Assembly (NCBI GenBank): GCA_016183765.1 | Contig: JACPEA010000013.1 | Coordinates: 310,001-374,000, forward strand | From: Bacteroidota bacterium | GTDB taxonomy: Bacteria > Bacteroidota > Bacteroidia > Chitinophagales > Chitinophagaceae | Direction of reading: 5' to 3' | DNA: 64,000 nt | Part shown: piece by piece, positions 53,278 to 61,807 of the stretch | Numbering within the stretch: the first letter of the stretch is position 1 | Layout: the number at the start of each line of letters is the position of its first letter | Program-made: the position numbers and the translations under genes | The notes under the pieces: model-generated | What the model saw: the letters and a program-made list of their open reading frames with translations, nothing else | What the model was told of the DNA's origin: nothing | Databases searched by the model: none

Positions 53278-53429
53278 TAGTGAGTGGTGAGTGGTGAATG
53301 GTGAGTGTTTAGGGGCAATTGGCAATGGTGAATTGTGAATGGGTCCGAATGATAGGTGCCCGGAACGAATGACTTACCAATCCTCTTACTCCCTACTCAC
53401 CACTGACCACTCACGACTGACGACTCACG
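53275..53429. repeat. Family A inverted pair between hemJ and ileS, overlapping the hemJ stop
   Basis: Left arm 53275-53307 (TAGTAGTGAGTGGTGAGTGG, then TGAATGGTGAGTG) begins with the hemJ stop codon. Right arm 53384-53429 holds CTCCCTACTCACCACTGACC and ACTCACGACTGACGACTCAC. The right arm lies just before the ileS -7 box. Confidence 0.8.
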
Positions 53430-53442
53430 TCCTTATATTTCG

Positions 53443-53450
53443 TACCTTTG
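53443..53450 (+). promoter_or_regulatory. Bacteroidota-type -7 box of ileS
   Basis: TACCTTTG matches TAnnTTTG and lies 59 bp before the chosen ileS ATG. Confidence 0.5.
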
Positions 53451-53509
53451 CAGCCTTTAAAACCCGCCTTTTACCCGGTGGGTGGTACTTTTCAAGCGAT
53501 TTTCAGGTT

Positions 53510-56500
53510 ATGAGCGTTAAATACCCAGAATTTTCCGGATTGAACCTCCCGGCTATTGAGCAGGAGATCCTGACCAAATGGAACGAAGGACAGGCATTTG
53601 AACAAAGTGTTTCACTACGAGAGGGCAAGACTCCCTTTGTGTTTTACGAAGGTCCCCCCAGTGCCAACGGTATGCCGGGTATCCACCACGTGATCTCACG
53701 TACACTGAAAGATATGGTCTGCCGTTACAAGACCATGCAGGGCTTCCAGGTAAAACGTAAGGGAGGATGGGATACGCACGGGCTGCCCATTGAACTGGGT
53801 GTGGAGAAGGAACTGGGCATCACCAAAGAAGATATCGGCAAGAAAATATCTGTAGAAGAATACAACCAGAAATGCCGCGAAGCCGTGCTCCGTTACAAGG
53901 GTAAATGGGATGAGCTGACCATGAAAATGGGTTACTGGGTAGACCTGAACGATCCATACATCACCTACGATAACAAATACATTGAAACGCTCTGGTGGAT
54001 CCTGAGTGAATTGTATAAAAAAGGATACCTCTACGAGAGTGTGAGTATCCAGCCTTATTCACCCGCTGCCGGAACCGGTTTAAGCTCGCACGAACTGAAC
54101 CAGCCGGGAACTTACAAGGATGTGAAAGACACCTCTGCCGTAGCCATGTTCAAGGCGGTGAAGAATGCGAAAAGCCAATTCCTGTTCGATGCAGCCGGAT
54201 CTGAAGAAGTTTTCTTCATGGCCTGGACCACCACACCGTGGACACTGCCTTCCAACCTGGGATTAACGGTGGGACCCAATATTGATTACGTATTGGTGAG
54301 TACATTCAACCCATATACGCATCTTCCCATCAACGTGGTACTGGCCAAAGCTTTACTGGGTAAGTATTTCAAACCGGAGGCAGAGAATGGAGATTTTGCG
54401 GGATACAATGAAAAAGCAAAACTGCTGCCCTGGAAAATACTGGCCGAATGCAAGGGATCACAGATCGAAAACTGCGAATACGAGCAGTTGCTGCCTTATG
54501 AAGCCAACTCCTTGACCACTATCAAAGAGATCACACCCGATGCAAAACCATTCCGTGTGATCCTGGGTGATTTCGTCACCACCGAAGATGGTACCGGTAT
54601 CGTTCATACCGCCCCTGCTTTTGGTGCAGACGACTACCGTGTAGGAAAGAAATACAATATCGGTATCCTGACCATGGTAGACAGGCAGGGTAAATTCGTG
54701 GATGGCCTGGGTGAGTTCAGCAACCGCTATGTAAAGAACTACAAGGATGAGAAAGACTATGTGGATGTGAACGTGGACATCAGCGTAAAACTGAAAAAAG
54801 AGAACCGAGCATTCAAAGTAGAAAAATACGAGCACAGTTACCCGCATTGCTGGAGAACAGATAAACCCATCCTCTATTATCCGCTGGATGCCTGGTTCAT
54901 CAGGACCACTGCCGTGAAAGACCGTATGGTGGAGTTGAATAAGACCATCAACTGGAAACCAAGATCTACCGGAGAGGGACGTTTTGGCAACTGGCTGGAG
55001 AACATGGTAGACTGGAACCTCAGCCGCAGCCGTTACTGGGGAACACCTTTGCCGGTATGGAGAACGGAAGATGGCGCCGAAGAGATCTGCATCGGTTCCA
55101 TTGAAGAACTGAATGAGGGGATCCGCAAAGCCAATGAAGTGCTGGGTGGTGACGTGAATAAACATTACCTGCACAAAGGCATACTGGACCTGCACAAACC
55201 TTTTGTGGATGATATCGTACTGGTTAGCGCTTCTGGAAAACCCATGAAACGTGTGCCGGACCTGATCGACGTGTGGTTCGATAGCGGGGCCATGCCGTAT
55301 GCACAGTGGCATTACCCGTTTGAGAACAAGGAATATATTGATAAGGGCCAGGTCTTCCCGGCAGATTTTATTTGCGAAGGCGTTGACCAGACCCGTGGCT
55401 GGTTCTATACCCTGCACGCACTGGGTGTGATGCTGTTCGACAGCGTAGCTTACAAGGCGGTAGTGAGTAACGGACTGGTGCTGGACAAGGATGGCAACAA
55501 AATGAGCAAACGCCTCGGCAACGTGGTGAATCCTTTTGAGACCATCGAAAAATATGGTGCCGATGCCACCCGCTGGTACCTCATCACCAATGCATCGCCC
55601 TGGGATAACCTCAAGTTCGACCTGGCCGGTATACAGGAAGTGCAACGTAAATTTTTCGGAACCCTGTATAATACCTACCAGTTTTTTGCGCTGTATGCCA
55701 ACGTAGATGGTTTTGCCTTTGAGCAGGCCCCTGTTCCATTGGCAGATCGCCCAGAGATCGACCGCTGGATCCTTTCTTCGCTGAATACACTGGTGAAGAA
55801 CGTGACCCGCTCCATGGATGAGTATGAACCAACCCTGGCGGGCAGGGCCATTGAAGAATTCGTGGATGAACACCTGAGCAACTGGTATGTTCGTCTCTGC
55901 CGCCGCCGTTTCTGGAAAGGAGAGTATGAGCAGGACAAGATCAGTGCTTACCAGACCCTGTATGAATGCCTGGAGACCATCGTACGCCTGATGGCGCCCA
56001 TTTCACCGTTTTTCAGCGATGCGGTGTTCCGTAACCTGAATTCGGTTACCGGAAAATTCACTGTAGCATCTGTACACCATGCCGATTTCCCGGTAGCCAA
56101 TGAAGCTGCCATTGATACGGCCCTGGAAGAAAGGATGCAGCTGGCACAGGATGTTTGCTCGCTGGTGCTGTCGCTCCGAAAAAAAGTGAATATCAAGGTC
56201 CGCCAGCCACTCCAGAAAGTGATGATCCCGGTGCTGGATGCGCGGATGAAGACCCAGCTGGAGAAGATCGAAGACCTGATCAAGGCTGAAGTGAACGTGA
56301 AGGAAATGCAGTACATCACCGAAACAGAAGGGGTGATCAGTAAGAAGATCAAAGCCAATTTCAAGGCCCTGGGTACCCGTATGGGGGCCAAAATGAAAGC
56401 GGTCAGCGCGGCTATCAGTAATTTTAGCCAGGTGGATATCGCAACAATAGAGAAGGAAGGGAAATTTTCATTAAACATTGATAATGAGCAAGTTATAATA

Positions 56501-56863
56501 GAATTATCGGATGTGGACATTGTGGCAGAAGACATTCCCGGCTGGAGTGTGGCCGGAAAAGGCAGTCTCACTGTGGCATTGGATATTACCCTGACCGAGG
56601 AACTGAAGCAGGAGGGGGATGCGCGTGAATTCGTCAATCGTGTGCAAAATATCAGAAAAGAAAGCGGTTTTGAACTGACAGACCGTATATTCGTAACCGT
56701 GCTTGATGCCACTGGCCTCAAGCCGTCCATTATTAAATATAACGATTATATTTGCCGCGAAATTTTGGCAGATAACATTGATTGGGCCTCCGAAATAGCG
56801 GATGGCATTGAAATTGAGATCAATGATGCGCTGTTAAAAGTGGTTGTAAACAAAAAAGGATAA
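53510..56863 (+). CDS. ileS: Isoleucyl-tRNA synthetase
   Basis: A 1117-residue class I synthetase charging tRNA-Ile. I choose the ATG at 53510 (MSVKYPEFSGLNLPAIEQEI); the 57-codon in-frame extension upstream is translated repeat and promoter sequence. The HIGH-type motif is GPPSANGMPGIHH (ending residue 60), the editing domain includes WTTTPWTLPSNLGL, and KMSKR is at 664-668. The long C-terminal region and motif style fit the second (eukaryote-like) IleS group, often associated with mupirocin tolerance; that phenotype is not shown here. The DksA-like gene follows after 6 bp. Confidence 0.97.
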   Translation: MSVKYPEFSGLNLPAIEQEILTKWNEGQAFEQSVSLREGKTPFVFYEGPPSANGMPGIHHVISRTLKDMVCRYKTMQGFQVKRKGGWDTHGLPIELGVEKELGITKEDIGKKISVEEYNQKCREAVLRYKGKWDELTMKMGYWVDLNDPYITYDNKYIETLWWILSELYKKGYLYESVSIQPYSPAAGTGLSSHELNQPGTYKDVKDTSAVAMFKAVKNAKSQFLFDAAGSEEVFFMAWTTTPWTLPSNLGLTVGPNIDYVLVSTFNPYTHLPINVVLAKALLGKYFKPEAENGDFAGYNEKAKLLPWKILAECKGSQIENCEYEQLLPYEANSLTTIKEITPDAKPFRVILGDFVTTEDGTGIVHTAPAFGADDYRVGKKYNIGILTMVDRQGKFVDGLGEFSNRYVKNYKDEKDYVDVNVDISVKLKKENRAFKVEKYEHSYPHCWRTDKPILYYPLDAWFIRTTAVKDRMVELNKTINWKPRSTGEGRFGNWLENMVDWNLSRSRYWGTPLPVWRTEDGAEEICIGSIEELNEGIRKANEVLGGDVNKHYLHKGILDLHKPFVDDIVLVSASGKPMKRVPDLIDVWFDSGAMPYAQWHYPFENKEYIDKGQVFPADFICEGVDQTRGWFYTLHALGVMLFDSVAYKAVVSNGLVLDKDGNKMSKRLGNVVNPFETIEKYGADATRWYLITNASPWDNLKFDLAGIQEVQRKFFGTLYNTYQFFALYANVDGFAFEQAPVPLADRPEIDRWILSSLNTLVKNVTRSMDEYEPTLAGRAIEEFVDEHLSNWYVRLCRRRFWKGEYEQDKISAYQTLYECLETIVRLMAPISPFFSDAVFRNLNSVTGKFTVASVHHADFPVANEAAIDTALEERMQLAQDVCSLVLSLRKKVNIKVRQPLQKVMIPVLDARMKTQLEKIEDLIKAEVNVKEMQYITETEGVISKKIKANFKALGTRMGAKMKAVSAAISNFSQVDIATIEKEGKFSLNIDNEQVIIELSDVDIVAEDIPGWSVAGKGSLTVALDITLTEELKQEGDAREFVNRVQNIRKESGFELTDRIFVTVLDATGLKPSIIKYNDYICREILADNIDWASEIADGIEIEINDALLKVVVNKKG

Positions 56864-56869
56864 AATTGT

Positions 56870-57895
56870 ATGCCAACGAAGAAACCTGCTCCGAAAAAGG
56901 CGGCTCCAGCCAAGAAAGTGGCTGCCAAGCCAGCTCCTAAACCTGCCCCGACAAAGGCGGGGAAAGCGGCTCCGGCTAAAAAAGCGGCTCCCAAACCTGC
57001 GCCCAAACCCGCCAAAAAAGCGGCTCCGGCGAAGAAAGTAGCTGCCAAGCCTGCTCCTAAGCCTGTCCCGGCAAAGGCGGGGAAAGCAGTTCCGGCAAAG
57101 AAAGCGGCTGCCAAGCCTGCTCCTAAACCAGCCCCCAAGAAAGTGGCTGCCAAACCTGCACCCAAACCAGCTAAAAAAGCGGCTCCGGTGAAAGCTGTTG
57201 TCAAACCTGTTCCTAAACCTGCTGCCCCGGCAAAGGTGGTGAAAGTAGCGCCTGCCAAAGTAGTTGCCAAACCAGCTCCTGCCAAAGCAGTAGTGCCGGC
57301 CCCTAAACCTGCCCCGGCACCGATTAAACCAAAAGTAGAAGTGAAACCACAACCGGTTCCACCCGTGAAGCCTGTGAAAAAACAACCAGAACCCATCAAA
57401 GACGTTAAAGTACCTAAGATCAATACCAAAACCAGCGTTCCTTACCAGCCGGGATATACCCAGCTGGAAAAAAGGGCCGACGCCGCCAGGACCAATGGCG
57501 AGCCCCTGGTGAAATACAGCGACAGCGACCTGAACGAGTTCCGCGAACTCATCAGCAAAAAGCTGGAAGCTGCCAAGAAAGAACTGGCCTACCTGCAGGG
57601 CCTCATTACCCGCAAGGATGAAATGGGCGGTGATAATGACGATGCCCGTTACATGACCATGGAAGATGGCAGCATGAGTATGGAAAGGGAGCAACTGAGC
57701 CAGATGGCCAGTCGCCAGATCACGTATATCGATCACCTGGAAAAAGCCATGATGCGTATCGAGAACAAGACCTACGGTATCTGCCGTGTTACCGGTAAAC
57801 TGATCGATAAAGCCCGCTTACGCGCCGTACCCCATGCCACACTAAGCCTGGAAGCCAAACTGGGACTGGTGAAACCGGCTCCTGAACAACAATAA
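56870..57895 (+). CDS. DksA/TraR-like protein with long Ala/Lys/Pro-rich N-terminal tail
   Basis: A 341-residue protein. Residues 1-~185 consist of repeats built from KPAPKPA, KKAAPAKKVAA and AKAGKA units, strongly basic and like the tails of AlgP or histone H1-like proteins, so likely to bind DNA or RNA. Residues ~190-341 form a DksA/TraR-like coiled coil and finger: FRELISKKLEAAKKELAYLQG, then YGICRVTGKLIDKARLRAVPHATLSLEAK. Only one of the four zinc cysteines remains, as common in Bacteroidota DksA-like proteins. It follows ileS by 6 bp. A role at RNA polymerase or in nucleoid structure is inferred. Confidence 0.9.
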   Translation: MPTKKPAPKKAAPAKKVAAKPAPKPAPTKAGKAAPAKKAAPKPAPKPAKKAAPAKKVAAKPAPKPVPAKAGKAVPAKKAAAKPAPKPAPKKVAAKPAPKPAKKAAPVKAVVKPVPKPAAPAKVVKVAPAKVVAKPAPAKAVVPAPKPAPAPIKPKVEVKPQPVPPVKPVKKQPEPIKDVKVPKINTKTSVPYQPGYTQLEKRADAARTNGEPLVKYSDSDLNEFRELISKKLEAAKKELAYLQGLITRKDEMGGDNDDARYMTMEDGSMSMEREQLSQMASRQITYIDHLEKAMMRIENKTYGICRVTGKLIDKARLRAVPHATLSLEAKLGLVKPAPEQQ

Positions 57896-57910
57896 AAGTC
57901 ACTCTGAATA

Positions 57911-57950
57911 AGTAAAAAAGGCCTCCCGTTCAACGGAGGCCTTTTTTACT
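57911..57950. terminator. Strong intrinsic terminator after the DksA-like gene
   Basis: AGTAAAAAAGGCCTCC (57911-57926) pairs perfectly with GGAGGCCTTTTTTACT (57935-57950) around an 8-base loop. The G/C core followed by TTTTTT is a textbook rho-independent terminator and works in both directions. Confidence 0.92.
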
Positions 57951-57953
57951 ATC

Positions 57954-58184
57954 GAATATTGAACAAGGAATGATGAGATGAATATAGAACAGATGAACAG
58001 ACGAACAAGGAATGATGAAGTGGTTTTTGATTAATCTCTGCGAAAACTCCACGTTCTCTGCGGCTCTGCGGTGAATAGACCCCTGAATATCGGGCAAGGA
58101 ATCCCGCCATGGCGAGGAATGATGGATATTGAAGAACTACTCCGATCATCATTCATCTGTTCCTTGTTCGTCTGTTCAATATTC
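57954..58184. repeat. Family B inverted pair, overlapping the ABC exporter stop codon
   Basis: Left arm 57954-58020 (GAATATTGAACAAGGAATGA, AACAGATGAACAGACGAACA and AGGAATGATGAAG). Right arm 58146-58184 is the mirrored form, ending TTCAATATTC; the ABC exporter TGA (58185-58183, minus strand) lies in it. The arms could form a long imperfect stem. Confidence 0.75.
58035..58075. repeat. CTCTGCGG-type tandem repeat within the B pair
   Basis: TCTCTGCGAAAACTCCACGT then TCTCTGCGGCTCTGCGGTGA. This is a different repeat vocabulary nested between the two family B arms; similar CTCTGCGG tracts are known as dispersed intergenic repeats in other bacteria. Confidence 0.5.
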
Positions 58185-60003
58185 ACCTCACTTCCTGCAT
58201 GTCCACCAGCTTTTTATAGATGCCGTTATGGGCCAGCAACTGGTTGTGGTTGCCGCGTTCAACGATCTCTCCTTTCTGGAGTACGATGATCTCATCGGCA
58301 TGACGGATGGTGGATAGGCGGTGGGCGATGACGAGTGAAGTACGGTTCTGCATCATGTTATTGATGGCATCCTGCACCAATCGTTCGCTTTCGGTATCGA
58401 GTGAGGAAGTGGCTTCATCCAGGATCAGGATCGGCGGATTTTTCAGTACCGCACGGGCAATGGTCAGGCGTTGTCTTTCACCACCACTCAGTTTGCTGCC
58501 CCTGTCGCCGATATTGGTATCAAACCCCTCTTCTTTGTGGCGGATAAAATACAGGGCATTGGCCACGGTGGCAGCGTGTTCAATCTGCTCGCGCGTTACA
58601 TGGTCAACCCCCAAAGCGATATTGTTCGAAATGGTATCATTGAACAGGATCGGTTCCTGGGTCACGATACCCATCAGGTTGCGTACCGAATGCAGCTGGT
58701 AATCTTTGATATTGACGCCGTCGATCAGCAGTTCGCCTTCCGTTACATCATGAAAACGGGGTACCAGGTCGGCCAGTGAACTTTTGCCTGCACCGGAAGA
58801 ACCCACCAGGGCAACGGTCTTACCCTTTTCGATCACCAGGTTGATGTTCTTCAGGATCAGTTTGTCCTCATACGCAAAAGACACATTCCTGAACTCGATG
58901 CTTTTATGGAAGGAGATGATCTCAGCAGCTTCTTTTTTATCGGTAACGGTGATCGGAGCCTGTAATATCTCCTCGATACGCTGAATGGCCGCACTGCCGC
59001 GCTGTGCGTTGTAAAAGGCAGTGGATAAGGATTTGGCGGGATTAATGATCTGTGTAAAGAATACGATGTAAGTGATGAAACTCTCGGGACTCAGTCCCAC
59101 TTCCTGGTTTAATACCAGTTTGCCGCCAAACCACAGGATACAGCTTAATACCAGCACACCCAGGAATTCCGACATAGGCGAAGCCAGGTCGCGACGGAAA
59201 TTCATGCGGTTACGGATATGGTTCAGCGTATCATTGGTATGGAAGAATTTACTGCGCAGGATTTTTTCAGCGTTAAAAGCTTTGATCACCCGCAGGCCGC
59301 CCAGTGTTTCATCCAGTATCGACATCAGGGTACCCAGTGTTTCCTGTGAGGCGGTGGATTGTTTCTTGAGCGATCGGCTTACGCGGCCGATGATAAAACC
59401 GGTCAGAGGCAATAATACCAGCAGGAACAGGGATAAGGCCGGACTCAGGTATACCAGCGAAACCAGGATGATGAGGATGTTCAAAGGGTCGCGGATCAGT
59501 CCTTCCAGGGTACTCATCACGCTCCATTCCACTTCATTGGCGTCGTTGCTCATACGGCTGATGATATCGCCCTTGCGCTGTTCTGTAAAAAAGCCGATCG
59601 GAAGTTCCAGTATCTTGGCATAAAGGTCGGAACGGAGTTTGGTCATCACATAGTTCCGCATGGGTGCCAGTACCCGGAAAGAGAGGTAAGTGAACAGGTT
59701 CTTGAAGAAAATGGAAATGATGATGATCAGGCAAATGGCGCCCAAAGCATAGATCTCGCCATGGTCGGCAATTAACCTGCCGATATAGTATTTCAGGTAA
59801 TTGAGTACGCTTTCGGCGGAAAAAGAGAGGTTGGGTTGTACCTTCAGAAACTTCTCTTTCCCGAACAGCATCTGCAGAAAAGGGGCCAGCATGGCCAGCG
59901 ATACCAGCGAGAAGACGATGGAGAGCAGGTTGAACAGGACATAGAGCACGATGTTCCGTTTCTGGCTCCTCAGGTAAAAAAGTATGCGGGAAAATCGCTT
60001 CAT
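58183..60003 (-). CDS. ABC transporter, fused permease and ATPase (MsbA-like)
   Basis: A 606-residue half-transporter: about six transmembrane helices in residues ~15-330 and an ATPase domain from ~365. Walker A is ALVGSSGAGKSS, the signature is LSGGERQRLTIARA, Walker B is ILILDEATSSLD, and the switch His is in VIAHRLSTIRHAD. It would act as a homodimer exporting lipid or a hydrophobic molecule; MsbA-like lipid A flipping is the best guess. It is divergent from rbfA with 63 bp between starts. Confidence 0.9.
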   Translation of the reverse strand: MKRFSRILFYLRSQKRNIVLYVLFNLLSIVFSLVSLAMLAPFLQMLFGKEKFLKVQPNLSFSAESVLNYLKYYIGRLIADHGEIYALGAICLIIIISIFFKNLFTYLSFRVLAPMRNYVMTKLRSDLYAKILELPIGFFTEQRKGDIISRMSNDANEVEWSVMSTLEGLIRDPLNILIILVSLVYLSPALSLFLLVLLPLTGFIIGRVSRSLKKQSTASQETLGTLMSILDETLGGLRVIKAFNAEKILRSKFFHTNDTLNHIRNRMNFRRDLASPMSEFLGVLVLSCILWFGGKLVLNQEVGLSPESFITYIVFFTQIINPAKSLSTAFYNAQRGSAAIQRIEEILQAPITVTDKKEAAEIISFHKSIEFRNVSFAYEDKLILKNINLVIEKGKTVALVGSSGAGKSSLADLVPRFHDVTEGELLIDGVNIKDYQLHSVRNLMGIVTQEPILFNDTISNNIALGVDHVTREQIEHAATVANALYFIRHKEEGFDTNIGDRGSKLSGGERQRLTIARAVLKNPPILILDEATSSLDTESERLVQDAINNMMQNRTSLVIAHRLSTIRHADEIIVLQKGEIVERGNHNQLLAHNGIYKKLVDMQEVR

Positions 60004-60037
60004 AAAATGTAAAACCTTTAAAACGCAGCAAAGTAAC

Positions 60038-60045
60038 TAATTTTG
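60038..60045 (+). promoter_or_regulatory. Bacteroidota-type -7 box of rbfA
   Basis: TAATTTTG matches TAnnTTTG, 21 bp before the rbfA ATG. Confidence 0.45.
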
Positions 60046-60066
60046 CAGTCAATCAAATGTTAGAAT

Positions 60067-60441
60067 ATGGAGGAAGGAAAACGGCAAAGACAGGTGGCAG
60101 GTGCCCTGCAGGAAGAACTGAACGATATTTTCAGGCATTTGAACCTGGCCATGATCGATGGCGGAATGGTGTCCATTTCTTCCGTAAAAGTAACGCCCGA
60201 CCTGCTGGAAGCGCGCATTTACCTGAGCCTGTTCCAGGTAAAAGACAGCCAGGCAGTGATGAAAACCATCGAATCCAGGGCATGGGAGATCAAGAAAGCA
60301 CTGGCCGACCGTGTAAAACACCAGCTGCGCCGGATCCCCGTATTGCATTTTTACCTGGATGACACACTCGATTATGTGTTCAAGATGGAAGAGATTTTTA
60401 AGCAGATCAAACAAGACAAACCTCCGGGGGAGGAGAATTAG
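60067..60441 (+). CDS. rbfA: Ribosome-binding factor A
   Basis: A 124-residue KH-like protein needed for maturation of the 16S rRNA 5' end in the 30S subunit. Family features are GKRQRQVAGALQEELNDIF at the N-terminus, SVKVTPDLLEARIYLSLF, and the C-terminal RRIPVLHFYLDDTLDYVFKMEEIFKQI. The size is typical. A LolC/E-like permease follows after a short repeat. Confidence 0.94.
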   Translation: MEEGKRQRQVAGALQEELNDIFRHLNLAMIDGGMVSISSVKVTPDLLEARIYLSLFQVKDSQAVMKTIESRAWEIKKALADRVKHQLRRIPVLHFYLDDTLDYVFKMEEIFKQIKQDKPPGEEN

Positions 60442-60472
60442 CTAATTGGCTAATTCGCTAATTCGTTAATCC
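60442..60472. repeat. Stop-proximal tandem repeat, family E
   Basis: Directly after the rbfA TAG come four units of CTAATT(G/C)G (CTAATTGGCTAATTCGCTAA then TTCGTTAATCCG), ending about 10 bp before the permease start. Confidence 0.6.
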
Positions 60473-60481
60473 GCCCATCCA

Positions 60482-61696
60482 ATGAAGCTTCTTTTTGCCT
60501 GGCGCTATTTCCGCTCCAACAAATCCACCAATGCCATCAACGTGATCGCCTGGATCAGCGTTACGGCCATCGGGGTGGGCAGTGCGGCGTTGATCATAGT
60601 GCTGAGCGTATTCAATGGTTTTGAGGACCTGGTGAAAGGCCTCTACGCCGATTTCTATGCCGATATACGTGTTACCCCGGTGCGCGGTAAAACCTTTCAT
60701 TTTCCCGGCGATAAAATGCAGCAGCTGAAAAATGCACCGGGTATTGCCGTGATCAGTTTTGTGGTAGAGGAAAAAGCCGTGCTCAGTGGGGCGCTGCAAA
60801 CCATCGTGTCTGTGAAAGGGGTGGATGAGCAGTATACCAGCGTCAACCGCATCAATACAACTGACCATATTCCCCGTGGCAAATTTGTATTGGGTACAGT
60901 AGCCGAACCCCAACTGGTAGTAGGTGCCGGCATAGAAAATGCTGCGGGCATTGATGTAGAGAAACCCGGTTACGGAGCCACCCTCTACCTGCCCAACCGC
61001 CAGGCCGCCAGGTTAAGCGCCGATGATGGCCTCAATGCTTTCAACATCACACCCTCCGGCACATTCATGGTGCAGCAGGATTTTGACAACAAATATGTAT
61101 TCACCAACCTCGGTTTTGTAAAATACATGCTGAATATGGATGCTGATGAATACAGCGCCATAGAAATGAAAATATCCGGCAAACCCGATAAAGTAAAGCA
61201 ACAATTGCAGGCGCGGTTAGGGAAAGACTTCCTGGTAGAGACCCGTTATGAACAGAACCGGAGCCTGTACGCCGTTATGCAGGTGGAAAAATGGGTGATC
61301 TATGGTATCCTGTCGCTGATACTGGTGGTAGCCGCTTTTAACATGATCGGCGCACTGACCATGCTGGTGCTGGAAAAACAGAAAGACATTGCCGTACTCA
61401 AAGCCATGGGCGCCAGTAACCAGTCGGTACAGGGCATCTTTTTAAGTGAGGGGCTGCTGCTGGCAGCACTGGGTGGCGGGGCCGGTATGTTACTGGCCAG
61501 CCTCGTGTGCTGGTTACAGATCCGCTTTCATTTCATCAAACTGGGCGGCAACACTTTCATCATCGATTATTACCCCGTTAAAATGGTGGCGGCTGATTTT
61601 GTGCTGGTCATTGCTACCATTGCCCTGATTGCCGTACTGGCCGCCTGGATACCCGCCCGCAAAGCCGGACAACAATTGTTCTCCCTGAAAAGTTAA
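60482..61696 (+). CDS. LolC/LolE-like ABC permease (FtsX family)
   Basis: A 404-residue inner-membrane protein with the four-helix MacB/FtsX layout: TM1 at INVIAWISVTAIGVGSAALIIVLSVF, a periplasmic domain of ~220 residues, then three helices near the C-terminus (YGILSLILVVAAFNMIGALTMLVLEKQKDIAVLKAMGAS, LAALGGGAGMLLASLVC, FVLVIATIALIAVLAAWIPARKA). EKQKDIAVLKAMGAS is the conserved coupling helix region. It probably releases lipoproteins from the inner membrane for transport to the outer membrane. Its ATPase partner is not adjacent. Confidence 0.9.
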   Translation: MKLLFAWRYFRSNKSTNAINVIAWISVTAIGVGSAALIIVLSVFNGFEDLVKGLYADFYADIRVTPVRGKTFHFPGDKMQQLKNAPGIAVISFVVEEKAVLSGALQTIVSVKGVDEQYTSVNRINTTDHIPRGKFVLGTVAEPQLVVGAGIENAAGIDVEKPGYGATLYLPNRQAARLSADDGLNAFNITPSGTFMVQQDFDNKYVFTNLGFVKYMLNMDADEYSAIEMKISGKPDKVKQQLQARLGKDFLVETRYEQNRSLYAVMQVEKWVIYGILSLILVVAAFNMIGALTMLVLEKQKDIAVLKAMGASNQSVQGIFLSEGLLLAALGGGAGMLLASLVCWLQIRFHFIKLGGNTFIIDYYPVKMVAADFVLVIATIALIAVLAAWIPARKAGQQLFSLKS

Positions 61697-61753
61697 GCCC
61701 TATCCACCGCGCCTTTGCACTTCTGCGAGCGATTTTTCTCTACAGGTACACCC

Positions 61754-61783
61754 AAAAAAGAACCCATCACAAAGGATGGGTTC
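61754..61783 (-). terminator. Intrinsic terminator of the transketolase subunit gene
   Basis: On the minus strand GAACCCATC (61783-61775) pairs with GATGGGTTC (61768-61760) around a six-base loop, followed by TTTTTT. It lies 25 bp after the transketolase stop and faces the permease gene. Confidence 0.8.
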
Positions 61784-61807
61784 CAGCTATTTTTCAAACG
61801 GGTAGGA

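Noticed and set aside
53339..53509. In-frame N-terminal extension of ileS
   Set aside because: It translates the family A repeat and the -7 box region (SLLTTDHSRLTTH-type words) and lacks IleS homology; the ATG at 53510 begins the conserved sequence.
54458..55873. Long open frame (471 codons) on the minus strand opposite ileS
   Set aside because: It lies wholly inside the well-supported ileS frame, has no signal peptide or recognisable domain, and its composition (His/Ile/Val rich) is that of an antisense shadow.
56746..57736. Gly/Ala-rich open frames on the minus strand opposite the DksA-like gene
   Set aside because: They are the mirror of the Ala/Lys/Pro codon repeats (AAG, GCT and CCT become CTT, AGC and AGG); low-complexity products follow from the repeat and not from selection.
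58035..58075. tRNA or small RNA gene between the DksA-like gene and ABC exporter
   Set aside because: The G/C-rich stretch is a CTCTGCGG tandem repeat; it cannot be folded by eye into a cloverleaf and has no TTCRA-type arm.
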